A DNA stretch of 64,000 nt, from positions 248,001 to 312,000 of the forward strand of contig NZ_JACHIF010000006.1 in NCBI RefSeq assembly GCF_014203045.1, read 5' to 3'. The notes below the pieces were generated by a model. The model was not told where the DNA came from, searched no databases, and was given only the letters and a program-made list of their open reading frames with translations. The DNA comes from Prosthecobacter dejongeii (GTDB taxonomy: Bacteria > Verrucomicrobiota > Verrucomicrobiia > Verrucomicrobiales > Verrucomicrobiaceae). Within the stretch, counting starts at the first letter, position 1; each line of letters starts with the position of its first letter. This document shows positions 1 through 7,852 of the stretch, piece by piece. Made by a program: the position numbers and the translations under genes.

Positions 1-26
1 ATAAGCCAGCGTTTAGCGCCCTTCAT
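1..26 (-). CDS. Possible first codons of the next liv permease gene (LivM-like), cut by window edge
   Basis: An ATG at 26-24 opens a frame that runs off the window after eight codons (MKGAKRWL). It lies five bases past the livH stop, which is where a livM-type second permease gene normally follows in this importer family. Nothing in eight codons identifies the product; the call rests on operon position alone. Confidence 0.3.
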
Positions 27-31
27 GGAGG

Positions 32-943
32 TCATACTTTTTCCACGGTGGCTTTGCCGAGCAGGCCGGCAGGTTTGAACAACAGGATGAGGATGAGGAT
101 GGCAAAGGCGATGCCGTCCCGGTAATTCGAGAGGCCAGGTGTACCACCAGCGTAAGTCTCGACGAGGCCTAAGATCAAGCCACCCAGCGCTGCGCCGGGG
201 AGGTTACCAATACCGCCGAGGACCGCTGCAACGAAGGCGCGCAGACCGGGTTGCACGCCCATGAGGGGATCAATGCCTGGGGCCTTGATGGCATACAAAA
301 TGCCCGCCACCGCAGCCAGGGCGGATCCCAGGCCGAAAGTGAAGGAGATGATGCGGTTGATGTTGATGCCCATCAGAGCAGCCGCCTGCTGATTGAAAGA
401 AACAGCGCGCATGGCCGTGCCGATCTTGGTGCGCTGCACCACAAACCAAAGGGAAGCGAGAAGGACCAGGGTGGTGCCCACGATGACGAGGTCATTGCTG
501 CCGATGACCAGCCCGCCAAAGTGCAGATCATTTTCCGTGAGCAATTTCGGGAAGGGTTTGGTATCGGCGCCTAGTACGGCAGGGTGCTGGCAGGTGAACT
601 CAATGAATAGAGAGACACCGATGGCCGTGATGAGCACGGTCAATTTAGGCCGTGAGCGCAGGGGGCGGTAAGCCAAGAACTCGATCAGCATGCCGATGCC
701 CGCGCAGATCATGGCGGAGAGCAGCACCACGATAAGGGCCCCCGCGATGGAGGGTAGGGGCAGTATCTTCTCCACCGCAGGGGCTAAGAAGTAAGCTGAA
801 AAGGCCCCCAACATGAGCACATCACTGTGGGCAAAATTGATGAACCGGAGGACCCCATAAACCATGGTGTAACCCAGCGCGATGAGCGCGTAGATAGAAC
901 CTAGGGCGAGGCCGTTGATGAGTTGCTGAAGAAACCAGTCCAG
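32..943 (-). CDS. livH: Branched-chain amino acid-type ABC importer permease, LivH family
   Basis: Inner-membrane channel subunit of a LivFGHMJ-type importer for branched-chain amino acids, amides or related small substrates. The product is strongly hydrophobic with about eight membrane segments. It carries the family stretches GYTMVYGVLRFINFAH near the N-terminus and GGIGNLPGAALGGLILG near the C-terminus, the latter being the loop that contacts the ATPase. The first ATG is at 865, but the 26 codons before it encode the expected first helix (LQQLINGLALGSIYALIAL). Between the in-frame TAA at 965-967 and that ATG there is no ATG, GTG or TTG; only CTG at 943 or ATT at 949 could start the full-length protein. 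I take CTG at 943, giving 303 residues, normal for the family. It lies downstream of the binding-protein gene in the same operon. The family is certain, the start is not. Confidence 0.88.
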   Translation of the reverse strand: MDWFLQQLINGLALGSIYALIALGYTMVYGVLRFINFAHSDVLMLGAFSAYFLAPAVEKILPLPSIAGALIVVLLSAMICAGIGMLIEFLAYRPLRSRPKLTVLITAIGVSLFIEFTCQHPAVLGADTKPFPKLLTENDLHFGGLVIGSNDLVIVGTTLVLLASLWFVVQRTKIGTAMRAVSFNQQAAALMGININRIISFTFGLGSALAAVAGILYAIKAPGIDPLMGVQPGLRAFVAAVLGGIGNLPGAALGGLILGLVETYAGGTPGLSNYRDGIAFAILILILLFKPAGLLGKATVEKV

Positions 944-1065
944 AGGAATGAAACGAGTTGAGGGTTAGGCGACGTTCAGAAAGACGGAATGAAGGGGGTG
1001 GTTCACTCAGTTAATTCGACCCAAATGCCGGAGACTAAGACTCTCGAACCGATGCGATTTCCAGC

Positions 1066-2211
1066 TTAAGGATTGACGGTTTCCAAGAATTTGAATTTGC
1101 CGTCTTTGATCTGCAAAATGACGGCGGATTTGACGGCATCGCGCTGGGCATTGATGGCGACTTTACCCGTGACAGCATCGAATTCTTTGGTGCCAGCCAA
1201 GGCATCCCGAAGTTTGGCAGGCTCGGTCCCGTTGGCGCGTTTGATGGCATCCACCAGGAAGTAAACGGAATCATAACCAAGAGCGGCCATGCAGTCTGGC
1301 ACTTTACCCTTGTATTCCTTTTTGTAGGATTCCACAAAGGCCGTGACCTTTGGGGATGCAGCATCCGCCGCATAATGGGTGGAGAAATAATGGCCTTCCA
1401 CAGCAGCGCCGCCCAGTTCCACCAGCTTGTCACTTTCCCAGCCGTCACCACCGATGAGGGGGACGTTCAGGCCGAGTTGCTTGGCCTGGATGCAGATGAG
1501 GGCCACATCCGTGTAATAACCAGGGATAAAAACCGCATCCGGTGCAGCGGATTTGATGGCGGTGAGCTGACCTTTAAAATCTTTATCGCCACCGTTGAAG
1601 TCGAGCTCCGAAACGATCTGGCCACCTGCTTTGGTGAAGCCTTCTTTGAAAAATTTGGCGAGGCCTTTGCTGTAGTCGCTCTTCACATCCGTGAATACGG
1701 CGACTTTTTTAGCCTTCAGGGTATTGAGGGCAAAGTTGGCCATCACGGTGCCCTGGAAGGGATCGATGAAACAGACGCGGAAGATGTAGTCGCCCGTTTC
1801 AGTCACTTTCGGGTTAGTGGAGGCCGGGGTGATCATGGGGATGCCATTTTCTTGGCAGATCGGTGCGGCTTCGAGGGAGCGGCTGGAGGCCACTTCGCCC
1901 AGGATAGCGACGACACCGTCTTTGGAGATCAGCTTGTTGACGACGTTGGCTGGCTCGCCGGCCTTGGACTGATCATCTTCGGTCTTCAATTCTAGCTGCT
2001 TGCCCAGCACGCCGCCGGCGGCATTGATTTCCTTGATCGCCAGGAGAGTGCCTTCATGAGAAGAGGTGCCAAAGGTAGCTTCCTTACCTGTGAGGGAGGC
2101 AAATTCACCGATGAGGATGGTATCTCCGCCGCTCTTGTTGCATCCTGTGAAACCGGAAAGAAGAATCCCGAGCGATCCTAAAATGAAAAGTTGGCGTGTT
2201 AGCATCTGCAT
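1066..2211 (-). CDS. Periplasmic substrate-binding lipoprotein of a branched-chain amino acid-type ABC importer (LivJ/LivK family)
   Basis: Captures the substrate outside the inner membrane and delivers it to the LivH/LivM channel. The N-terminus is a lipoprotein signal (hydrophobic LFILGSLGILLSG, then Cys in FTGC at about residue 24), so the protein is probably lipid-anchored rather than free in the periplasm. The mature part shows the periplasmic-binding type 1 fold: ILIGEFASLTGKEATFG at its start, the AAGGVLGKQLELK segment, and the ITPASTNPKVTE region that lines the ligand cleft in LivJ-like proteins. Length (381) fits the family. It is the first visible gene of the minus-strand operon ahead of livH. 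Met at residue 3 (2205) is an equally good start. The substrate cannot be told from sequence. Confidence 0.9.
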   Translation of the reverse strand: MQMLTRQLFILGSLGILLSGFTGCNKSGGDTILIGEFASLTGKEATFGTSSHEGTLLAIKEINAAGGVLGKQLELKTEDDQSKAGEPANVVNKLISKDGVVAILGEVASSRSLEAAPICQENGIPMITPASTNPKVTETGDYIFRVCFIDPFQGTVMANFALNTLKAKKVAVFTDVKSDYSKGLAKFFKEGFTKAGGQIVSELDFNGGDKDFKGQLTAIKSAAPDAVFIPGYYTDVALICIQAKQLGLNVPLIGGDGWESDKLVELGGAAVEGHYFSTHYAADAASPKVTAFVESYKKEYKGKVPDCMAALGYDSVYFLVDAIKRANGTEPAKLRDALAGTKEFDAVTGKVAINAQRDAVKSAVILQIKDGKFKFLETVNP

Positions 2212-2341
2212 TGCGCCTTTCTAGCAGTCTGCATACCATGGGCAAGGGGAAAAGCACCTGTTTTGGCAACCTAGGGACACCGGATGTCGCACGCCGAGAC
2301 CTGTCAGAGAGAAAGAAAATGAATTTTTTTACCTGACACGG

Positions 2342-2369
2342 TTGCACGCTGAAAATTGAGCGGTATTCT
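2342..2369 (+). promoter_or_regulatory. Putative sigma-70 promoter of tRNA-Gln
   Basis: TTGCAC (2342-2347) and TATTCT (2364-2369) are separated by 16 bases. A start site about seven bases downstream would fall near 2376, about ten bases before the mature tRNA 5' end. Seen by eye only. Confidence 0.5.
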
Positions 2370-2386
2370 GACGACCCTCACCTCAT

Positions 2387-2460
2387 TACCCCGTGGTGTA
2401 ATGGTAACACAGGAGATTTTGGATCTCTTATTTAAGGTTCGAATCCTTACGGGGTAGCCA
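2387..2460 (+). tRNA. tRNA-Gln (anticodon TTG)
   Basis: A complete cloverleaf is visible. The 7-bp acceptor pairs TACCCCG (2387-2393) with CGGGGTA (2450-2456). The D arm is GTGTAATGGTAACAC, the anticodon loop TTTTGGA gives anticodon TTG, and the T arm is TAAGG-TTCGAAT-CCTTA. G73 is followed by an encoded CCA (2458-2460). The body resembles bacterial tRNA-Gln. It stands alone between the ABC binding protein and a sigma factor gene. Confidence 0.96.
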
Positions 2461-2529
2461 AGGGGGCTCAAAGTCAGCCAGTAAAAGCTGATTCTTTGGA
2501 AGCCAAAGGCTGCTTTCATCAACGCAGCA

Positions 2530-2563
2530 GGCCACTTTTCCAAATCGATTGTTGCAAGTGGCC
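2530..2563. other. Hairpin between tRNA-Gln and the sigma factor gene
   Basis: GGCCACTT (2530-2537) and AAGTGGCC (2556-2563) form an 8-bp perfect stem just past the sigma factor stop codon. A smaller CTTTGG/CCAAAG hairpin lies at 2494-2508. Neither has a clear U-tract, so termination is only a guess. The rest of 2461-2571 holds nothing else I can name. Confidence 0.35.
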
Positions 2564-2571
2564 GCGCGATT

Positions 2572-3249
2572 TTATTCCTCTTCTTCAGCAGCCAGTTTGG
2601 CGGCTTCGCGTTTGAGGATGCGACCCACCCGGTGTTTGGCCAAATAGACCTGCGCCGCATTGACGCCGAGTTCTTTTTTGACGCGTTCGGGGTCCCAGCC
2701 TTTGAGGACATAGCAAGAAAAAATCTGGTATTGGCGGGGAGAGACCAGGGCCTTCACCCGTCGGAGGGCGATGTCCATGATCTTGTCCTGCCATTCTTTG
2801 TCCCAGAGTTTTTCGAGAGTCATGCCGTTCGGGTCGGCGCAGCGGTCAATCGGTGCAGTGCGGCGGTCGTCCGTTTCATCGGCATACAGATTGGCCTCGC
2901 GGCTCTGCTGCTTTTTACGGCGGCGAAATTGGTCCAAAATACGCCAGCGCGCTTGATTGAGGAGGAAGGATTTGAAGGAGCCGAGGCTGGTATCGAATTT
3001 CTTCTTTTGCAGATTTTTGGCCACGCCAATGAAGGTTTCCTGCACGACGTCGCTGGCTTCATCATCACTGAGACCGGACTTACGGGCGACGTGGAAGACG
3101 AATCCAGAGTAGGTGCGGTAAAATTCGTCCCAGCTTGACCAATCGCTCCAGTTGTCCAGTCGCTCGATCAAGGTCTTACGTGTCGCGGGTGAGCCGGACA
3201 CTTCCTTGATCATTTCTTCGGTGATTTCTTTTGGGAGCGGTTCCTCCAT
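2572..3249 (-). CDS. Sigma-70 family RNA polymerase sigma factor (ECF-like)
   Basis: Directs RNA polymerase to a specific promoter set. Region 2 is recognisable around residues 55-115 (DEASDVVQETFIGVAK, then FKSFLLNQARWRILDQFRRR, the part that binds core enzyme and the -10 element). Region 4 is near residues 160-215 (the -35 reader, around LVSPRQYQIFSCYVLKG). A 45-residue acidic, charged linker joins them. At 225 residues it is slightly longer than typical ECF factors because of an N-terminal extension (KEITEEMIKEVSGSPATRKT). No anti-sigma gene adjoins it: the neighbours are a tRNA and a divergently transcribed efflux operon, so its control and regulon are unknown. This large ECF type is common in Verrucomicrobiota and Planctomycetes. 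Confidence 0.88.
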   Translation of the reverse strand: MEEPLPKEITEEMIKEVSGSPATRKTLIERLDNWSDWSSWDEFYRTYSGFVFHVARKSGLSDDEASDVVQETFIGVAKNLQKKKFDTSLGSFKSFLLNQARWRILDQFRRRKKQQSREANLYADETDDRRTAPIDRCADPNGMTLEKLWDKEWQDKIMDIALRRVKALVSPRQYQIFSCYVLKGWDPERVKKELGVNAAQVYLAKHRVGRILKREAAKLAAEEEE

Positions 3250-3514
3250 GATGGAAAGTGTAGGGATGAGGCAGGTGTGGCAACGGCTATTTGAAACACC
3301 TCGTTGGCGTTTTGGATGCGGTCAAAACTGCAATAAAGCTATTTCGCGGATGCGGCTCAGATTGGTGGTGCGGGACAGTACGGATTTGGGTGCTCCGAAG
3401 GTTCTTTATTTAAGCTCCCCTGATAGAGACGGGTTTTCGGGGCGTAGTATTCAGCCCCCAACCACTGTCAGTCTGCTCGCTCAACCCTCTTCCTGAGCAG
3501 ATCGCTTCCTTGTT

Positions 3515-5215
3515 ATGCTGTCATCCATGCCCTCCAGTCACCTGTACCGTTCGCTGCACGCCGTTGCAGCGCTGAGCTTGTGCCTGATGTCTGGGTGTTC
3601 CCAGGGGTTTTTCAAAAAATGGGCGGACAGGGAAGTCTTTGGCATCATTGGCAAAAAAGCGCAGTTCGTTCCTGGGGCTGAAGATGACACGCTGTTGAGT
3701 GTGACGCCGCCGCAGCCCGTGAATCTGGATGTGCTCATCAAGAACTCCGAGACGGCAGATTTCCTGGGAGAGCGGGCCTTTATCGAAAAAGGCGCGCGGG
3801 TGATCAGTTTGGCCGATGCCCTGGATTTCGCCGTGCATCGCAACCGCACTTATTTGGGACGAAAGGAAATTGTCTATCTCTCCGCGCTGACACTCACGGG
3901 CACCCGGCAGCAGTTCAGCCCGATTGTGGGAGCTGATGGTGGCGCTGCCTATACGGATACTCAGGTGAAAACTGGGGTAAACAATCTAGTGCGGTCCAAC
4001 ACGCTAACAGCCGATGGCGGAGCAGGCGTGGATTATCTGATGAAAACGGGCACGCGTCTCGCGATCGGCCTGACGACCGATTTCACCCGCTTTTTTACCG
4101 GCGGTCTGCGGAATGTCTCGGATTCGCAGGCCAGTGTCGTCTTGTCACAGCCTTTGCTGCGTGGGGCGGGTGTCTTGGCGGCCTCTGAGCCTCTGCGTCA
4201 GGATGAGCGCGATGTTTTGTACACGATTCGTGATTTTACCCAGTATCGTAAAGAGTTCGCCGTCAGCATCACCACACAGTATTTGCGCACCTTGCAGGCT
4301 CGTGAAGCCGCCCGTAACCGCTACGTGGCTAACCGGGCTGCTGCCGCCTCCATCATTCGTGAAGGTGCCCTCGCGGAGGCGAATCTGCGCACGCAATCTA
4401 GCCTGAAGCAGATCCAGCAGGGGCAACTCACCTATGAGCGTAACTGGATCACGGCCGTGCGTAACTATGAAGAACAACTGGATGATTTAAAGATCGCCCT
4501 GGGTCTGCCAGTGACGGAGCGCATCATCTTGAGCAACACGGAGCTGAAGCGCCTGGAAGTGGTGGAGCCTAAGGAGGACCTGGATACCGTGATGGACACG
4601 GCCTTGATTACCCGGCTGGACCTCTTCAATCAGCGGGATCGTCTTGCGGATACGCGTCGGCGGGTGAAGATTGCTCACCAGCAAACATTGCCCACGCTGA
4701 ATGCCTTGGCGGGGTACCAGATCGGCACACCGAATAACAACGAGGGACTGGAACTGAACCCCAGGGTGCGCCGCTACACGGGTGGGGTGGACGTGGACCT
4801 CAACCTCAATACAAAGCCGGAGCGGAATGCCCTTCGTGTGAGCCAATTGGATGAGCAGTTAGCGCAGCGGCAACTGGACCTGGCCGAGGAGCAACTGCGC
4901 AGCACGATCCGCACGGACTGGCGCGGTTTAGCGGTGGCGCGGAAGCAGTATGATCTGGCTCAGAAGGGGCTGGAACTGGCCCAGAAGCGTCTTGAAATCG
5001 AAACCGCGCTGATGGAAGAAGGCCAGGGGACTGCCCGTGACATTGTGGAATCTCAGGACCGCCTGATCACGGCACGCGACTTGGTTGTTTCGACCTTGAT
5101 TGACCACGTGATCGCCCGTCTGCAGCTGTGGAGTGACATGGGAGTCCTCTACATTGAGAAAGACGGCTCATGGGTGGACGTATTGAATAAAGAAAAACCG
5201 AAGGGAGAGTCATGA
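3515..5215 (+). CDS. TolC-family outer-membrane efflux channel lipoprotein
   Basis: Predicted outer-membrane/periplasmic tunnel of a tripartite exporter. The N-terminus is a lipoprotein signal ending in LMSGC, as in the NodT/OprM branch of the family. The body shows two TolC-type repeats of long amphipathic helices: about residues 100-330, including YLRTLQAREAARNRYVANRA, and about 360-545, including AEEQLRSTIRTDWRGLAVAR and LAQKGLELAQKRLEIETAL. Length (566) is somewhat above the usual 450-500 because of an N-terminal extension. A second in-frame ATG at 3527 is an alternative start that still keeps the signal peptide. The stop overlaps the start of the adaptor gene (ATGA at 5212-5215), so the two are probably translationally coupled. 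Confidence 0.88.
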   Translation: MLSSMPSSHLYRSLHAVAALSLCLMSGCSQGFFKKWADREVFGIIGKKAQFVPGAEDDTLLSVTPPQPVNLDVLIKNSETADFLGERAFIEKGARVISLADALDFAVHRNRTYLGRKEIVYLSALTLTGTRQQFSPIVGADGGAAYTDTQVKTGVNNLVRSNTLTADGGAGVDYLMKTGTRLAIGLTTDFTRFFTGGLRNVSDSQASVVLSQPLLRGAGVLAASEPLRQDERDVLYTIRDFTQYRKEFAVSITTQYLRTLQAREAARNRYVANRAAAASIIREGALAEANLRTQSSLKQIQQGQLTYERNWITAVRNYEEQLDDLKIALGLPVTERIILSNTELKRLEVVEPKEDLDTVMDTALITRLDLFNQRDRLADTRRRVKIAHQQTLPTLNALAGYQIGTPNNNEGLELNPRVRRYTGGVDVDLNLNTKPERNALRVSQLDEQLAQRQLDLAEEQLRSTIRTDWRGLAVARKQYDLAQKGLELAQKRLEIETALMEEGQGTARDIVESQDRLITARDLVVSTLIDHVIARLQLWSDMGVLYIEKDGSWVDVLNKEKPKGES

Positions 5216-7032
5216 AGAAGGTGAAGTCTAAAATCTGGATCTACGGAGGAGTCGCTGTGGCAGGGATCGCTGCAGTGAGTTACTTCACATCTGGTTCGAC
5301 CCGGCAGGCCGACGATGTGCCAACTTTCTCCGTCCAAAAAGGGCGGTTGCAGATCAATGTGCTCCAAGGCGGGGAGATCCGCGCGTTGCAGAACTTTGAA
5401 CTGAAATCAGAAATCGAAACACCGACGAAAATTCTCAGCCTGATTCCTGAGGGTTACTTGGTGACAGAAGAGGATGTGAAGGAAGGCAAGGTGCTGGTGG
5501 AACTGGATAACTCTGATCTGAAGACTCGGATTCAAGATCACGAGATCCAGTTTCAGACCACGGTGGCCTCTTACATTGATGCCGACGAAGGGCGTGAAAT
5601 CCAGCGCAGTGAAAACCAGAGCCTGGTGCGTGACATGAAGGAGACGGCCATCTTTGCGCTGATGGACTTTGAAAAATACCTGGGCCGTGACTTGAGCATG
5701 AAGATTTTGGCGGATGCAGGTCTGCCAAAAGATGCGTCTGAATTTGATAAATTTGCCGATCAGCTTGAGTCTCAAGCGAACGCACAGTTGGAGGCTGGTG
5801 CCAAGGTCTCTGCGGTGGGCGAAGCCAAAAAAGACACGATGAACGCGCTGAAAAAGACGGTGGGCTCTGCTGAGTCTGAGCGCATTGATTTTTCGCCTTT
5901 CTTGGAAGGGCAAAAAAGCGGCGATGGTGAGGCCCAACAAAAGCTCCGTCAATTGGAAGACGAGCTGCTGCTGCGTAAGTCGGAGCTGGCGGTGGCCAAG
6001 CAGAAAGTGGAGGCCTCTCAACGCCTGGCTTCACGGGATTTCATCTCCAAGACTCAGTTGGAAAATGACCAAGTGAACTTTGAAAAAGTGTCTTTGGCAG
6101 GGAAGACCGCGAGCACGGAACTGGATCTGTTTAAGAAGTATGCGTTCTCGAAGATGTGCGCGCAGTTGGTCTCGGCCTACCGCGAAAGTCTGACGAAGCT
6201 GCAGCGCACGGTGCGGGCGAACCGCTCCAAAATGGCGCAGGCGGAAACGCGTTTTCAGACGGCGAAACGTCGTTACGAAATGGAGTTGGCCAAAAAAGAG
6301 GACTTAGATCGCCAGCTCAAGGCCTGCATGATGCGTGCGGTGCAGCCTGGTCTGGTAGCTTACGGAGATCTGAACGCCAGTGCTGCTGCGCGTTACAGTG
6401 AGTCCATTGAAGAAGGCAGCAATGTGCGCTTTCGCCAAACGGTGCTGACCATTCCAAATATGTCGCAGATGGGCGTCCACGTGAATGTCCACGAATCTCA
6501 GGTAAAGAAGGTCCGCATCGGCCAGCCAGCCTTGATCAAGGTGGATGCTGAGCCGGGCATCGTGCTGGAAGGACGTGTGGCTGAACTTGCCGTGCTACCC
6601 GATTCCAGCAGCAGCCGCTACACGCCTAACTTGAAGGTGTATCCTGCCTCCATCCATATTTTGGGCACGCATCCTTGGATGAAGCCGGGCATGAATGCGA
6701 AGGTGGAAATCCTGGTGGATCAACTGGCGGACGTGATGTTTGTGCCAGTGCAGAGCATCGAGGTGGAGAATGATCACCACTTCTGCTACGTGAATGAAAG
6801 CGGCAGTCTGGAGCGCCGCTCTGTGGAGACAGGATTGTTCAACGATGAGTTCATCGAGGTCCGCACGGGGCTGCAACTGGGCGAACTGGTGGCGCTGTCT
6901 CTGCCGAAGAAACTGGTGCCGGAAAACAAACCCGGTGGTCCTAGCCCAGGCATGTCTGAGGACCCCGTGGCTCCGGCTAAACCGAAGGGGCAGGGCAAAG
7001 CCAAGCCGAAAGATGTGGCCGCCGTGAAGTGA
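5212..7032 (+). CDS. HlyD/MacA-type periplasmic adaptor (membrane fusion protein)
   Basis: Bridges an inner-membrane exporter and the TolC channel. One N-terminal membrane segment (about residues 8-26, IWIYGGVAVAGIAAVSYF) anchors it, followed by a lipoyl/beta-barrel segment, a long charged coiled-coil stretch (about 240-375, for example LRQLEDELLLRKSELAVAKQ), the second half of the lipoyl domain, and a C-terminal beta-barrel ending in a Pro/Lys-rich tail. At 606 residues it is much longer than MacA (about 370), mostly from the extended helical hairpin and an insert at about 130-230. The start overlaps the tolC stop by four bases. Its ATPase partner begins four bases after the stop. No permease gene follows. 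Confidence 0.85.
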   Translation: MKKVKSKIWIYGGVAVAGIAAVSYFTSGSTRQADDVPTFSVQKGRLQINVLQGGEIRALQNFELKSEIETPTKILSLIPEGYLVTEEDVKEGKVLVELDNSDLKTRIQDHEIQFQTTVASYIDADEGREIQRSENQSLVRDMKETAIFALMDFEKYLGRDLSMKILADAGLPKDASEFDKFADQLESQANAQLEAGAKVSAVGEAKKDTMNALKKTVGSAESERIDFSPFLEGQKSGDGEAQQKLRQLEDELLLRKSELAVAKQKVEASQRLASRDFISKTQLENDQVNFEKVSLAGKTASTELDLFKKYAFSKMCAQLVSAYRESLTKLQRTVRANRSKMAQAETRFQTAKRRYEMELAKKEDLDRQLKACMMRAVQPGLVAYGDLNASAAARYSESIEEGSNVRFRQTVLTIPNMSQMGVHVNVHESQVKKVRIGQPALIKVDAEPGIVLEGRVAELAVLPDSSSSRYTPNLKVYPASIHILGTHPWMKPGMNAKVEILVDQLADVMFVPVQSIEVENDHHFCYVNESGSLERRSVETGLFNDEFIEVRTGLQLGELVALSLPKKLVPENKPGGPSPGMSEDPVAPAKPKGQGKAKPKDVAAVK

Positions 7033-7035
7033 CAC

Positions 7036-7737
7036 ATGTCTGAGCCGATCATCAGTCTGCGGGATATCCGCAAGTCCTACCAGATGGGAGATGTCCTGAG
7101 CCATGTGCTCCAAGGGGTGTCCTTTGACATCCATCGCGGAGAGTATGTCTGCATCATGGGGCCCTCTGGCTGTGGTAAATCCACCCTGCTGAATGTCCTG
7201 GGCTGTCTGGACCAGCCGACGAGTGGGGATTACTTCCTAGGTGGCGAGAATGTGGCGACTCTGAATGATGACGATCTCTCCGCTGCACGAAATCGGAACC
7301 TGGGGTTTATTTTCCAGAGCTACAATCTCATCCAGCAATTGACCGTGGTGGAGAACATCTCGGTCCCCATGTACTACGGCGGGGCGGATGACGCGAAGAT
7401 GCGGGAGGTGGCCGAAAAGCTGGCAACGCAGGTGGGCCTGGGACATCGCCTTTACCACAAGCCCAATGAACTTTCCGGCGGGCAGCAGCAGCGTGTGGCC
7501 ATCGCCCGTGCTCTCTCCAACAGCCCGCTGATGATCTTGGCCGATGAGGCCACGGGGAACCTGGACTCCAAATCTGGGCAGGAGATCCTGGCTCTGTTTG
7601 ATGAACTGAATGAGCAGGGGAAGACCCTGGTCTTTGTGACGCATGATGAACGCATGGTGGAGCGCTGCACGCGCATCATCCGTCTGCGAGATGGGGTGGT
7701 GGAAAAGGATGAGCGTGGAGCAAAGGCGCGAAACTAA
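7036..7737 (+). CDS. ABC transporter ATP-binding protein, MacB/LolD/FtsE type
   Basis: Cytoplasmic ATPase that powers a type VII (MacB/LolCDE-like) ABC system. Walker A is GPSGCGKS at residues 42-49, a Q-loop lies in FIFQSYNLI, the signature is LSGGQQQRVAIARAL, Walker B is MILADEATGNLD, and the H-loop is FVTHDERM. These features and the 233-residue length match LolD/MacB-N. It completes an operon with the TolC-like and HlyD-like genes. The FtsX/MacB-type membrane subunit that should accompany it is absent: the next gene, after 115 bases with its own promoter, is a transglutaminase-like protein. The permease must be encoded elsewhere or has been lost. Confidence 0.9.
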   Translation: MSEPIISLRDIRKSYQMGDVLSHVLQGVSFDIHRGEYVCIMGPSGCGKSTLLNVLGCLDQPTSGDYFLGGENVATLNDDDLSAARNRNLGFIFQSYNLIQQLTVVENISVPMYYGGADDAKMREVAEKLATQVGLGHRLYHKPNELSGGQQQRVAIARALSNSPLMILADEATGNLDSKSGQEILALFDELNEQGKTLVFVTHDERMVERCTRIIRLRDGVVEKDERGAKARN

Positions 7738-7815
7738 AGGCAAGGGGCATTTAGGGCACTGCGTGCAGAGGCCAGCGGGGTGTGTGTAAACAATTTGTTT
7801 CTGCGGGCTTTCGCA

Positions 7816-7843
7816 TTGCGCGTTTGATTATAAATACTATAAT
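7816..7843 (+). promoter_or_regulatory. Sigma-70 promoter, probably giving a leaderless transcript
   Basis: TTGCGC (7816-7821) and a perfect TATAAT (7838-7843) are 16 bases apart, in a locally A/T-rich patch. A start site about seven bases past the -10 falls at about 7850, only three bases before the ATG at 7853 (or six before 7856), so the transglutaminase-like gene is likely translated from a leaderless or nearly leaderless message. Confidence 0.6.
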
Positions 7844-7852
7844 TAAGGGCGC

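Noticed and set aside
1375..1995. 206-codon plus-strand open frame
   Set aside because: Antisense to the substrate-binding lipoprotein gene, with no domain of its own.
3250..3514. 265-base interval before the TolC-like gene searched for a small gene or strong promoter
   Set aside because: No convincing open frame; a TATGCT at 3514-3519 could be a -10 element for a start at 3527, but no matching -35 stands out.
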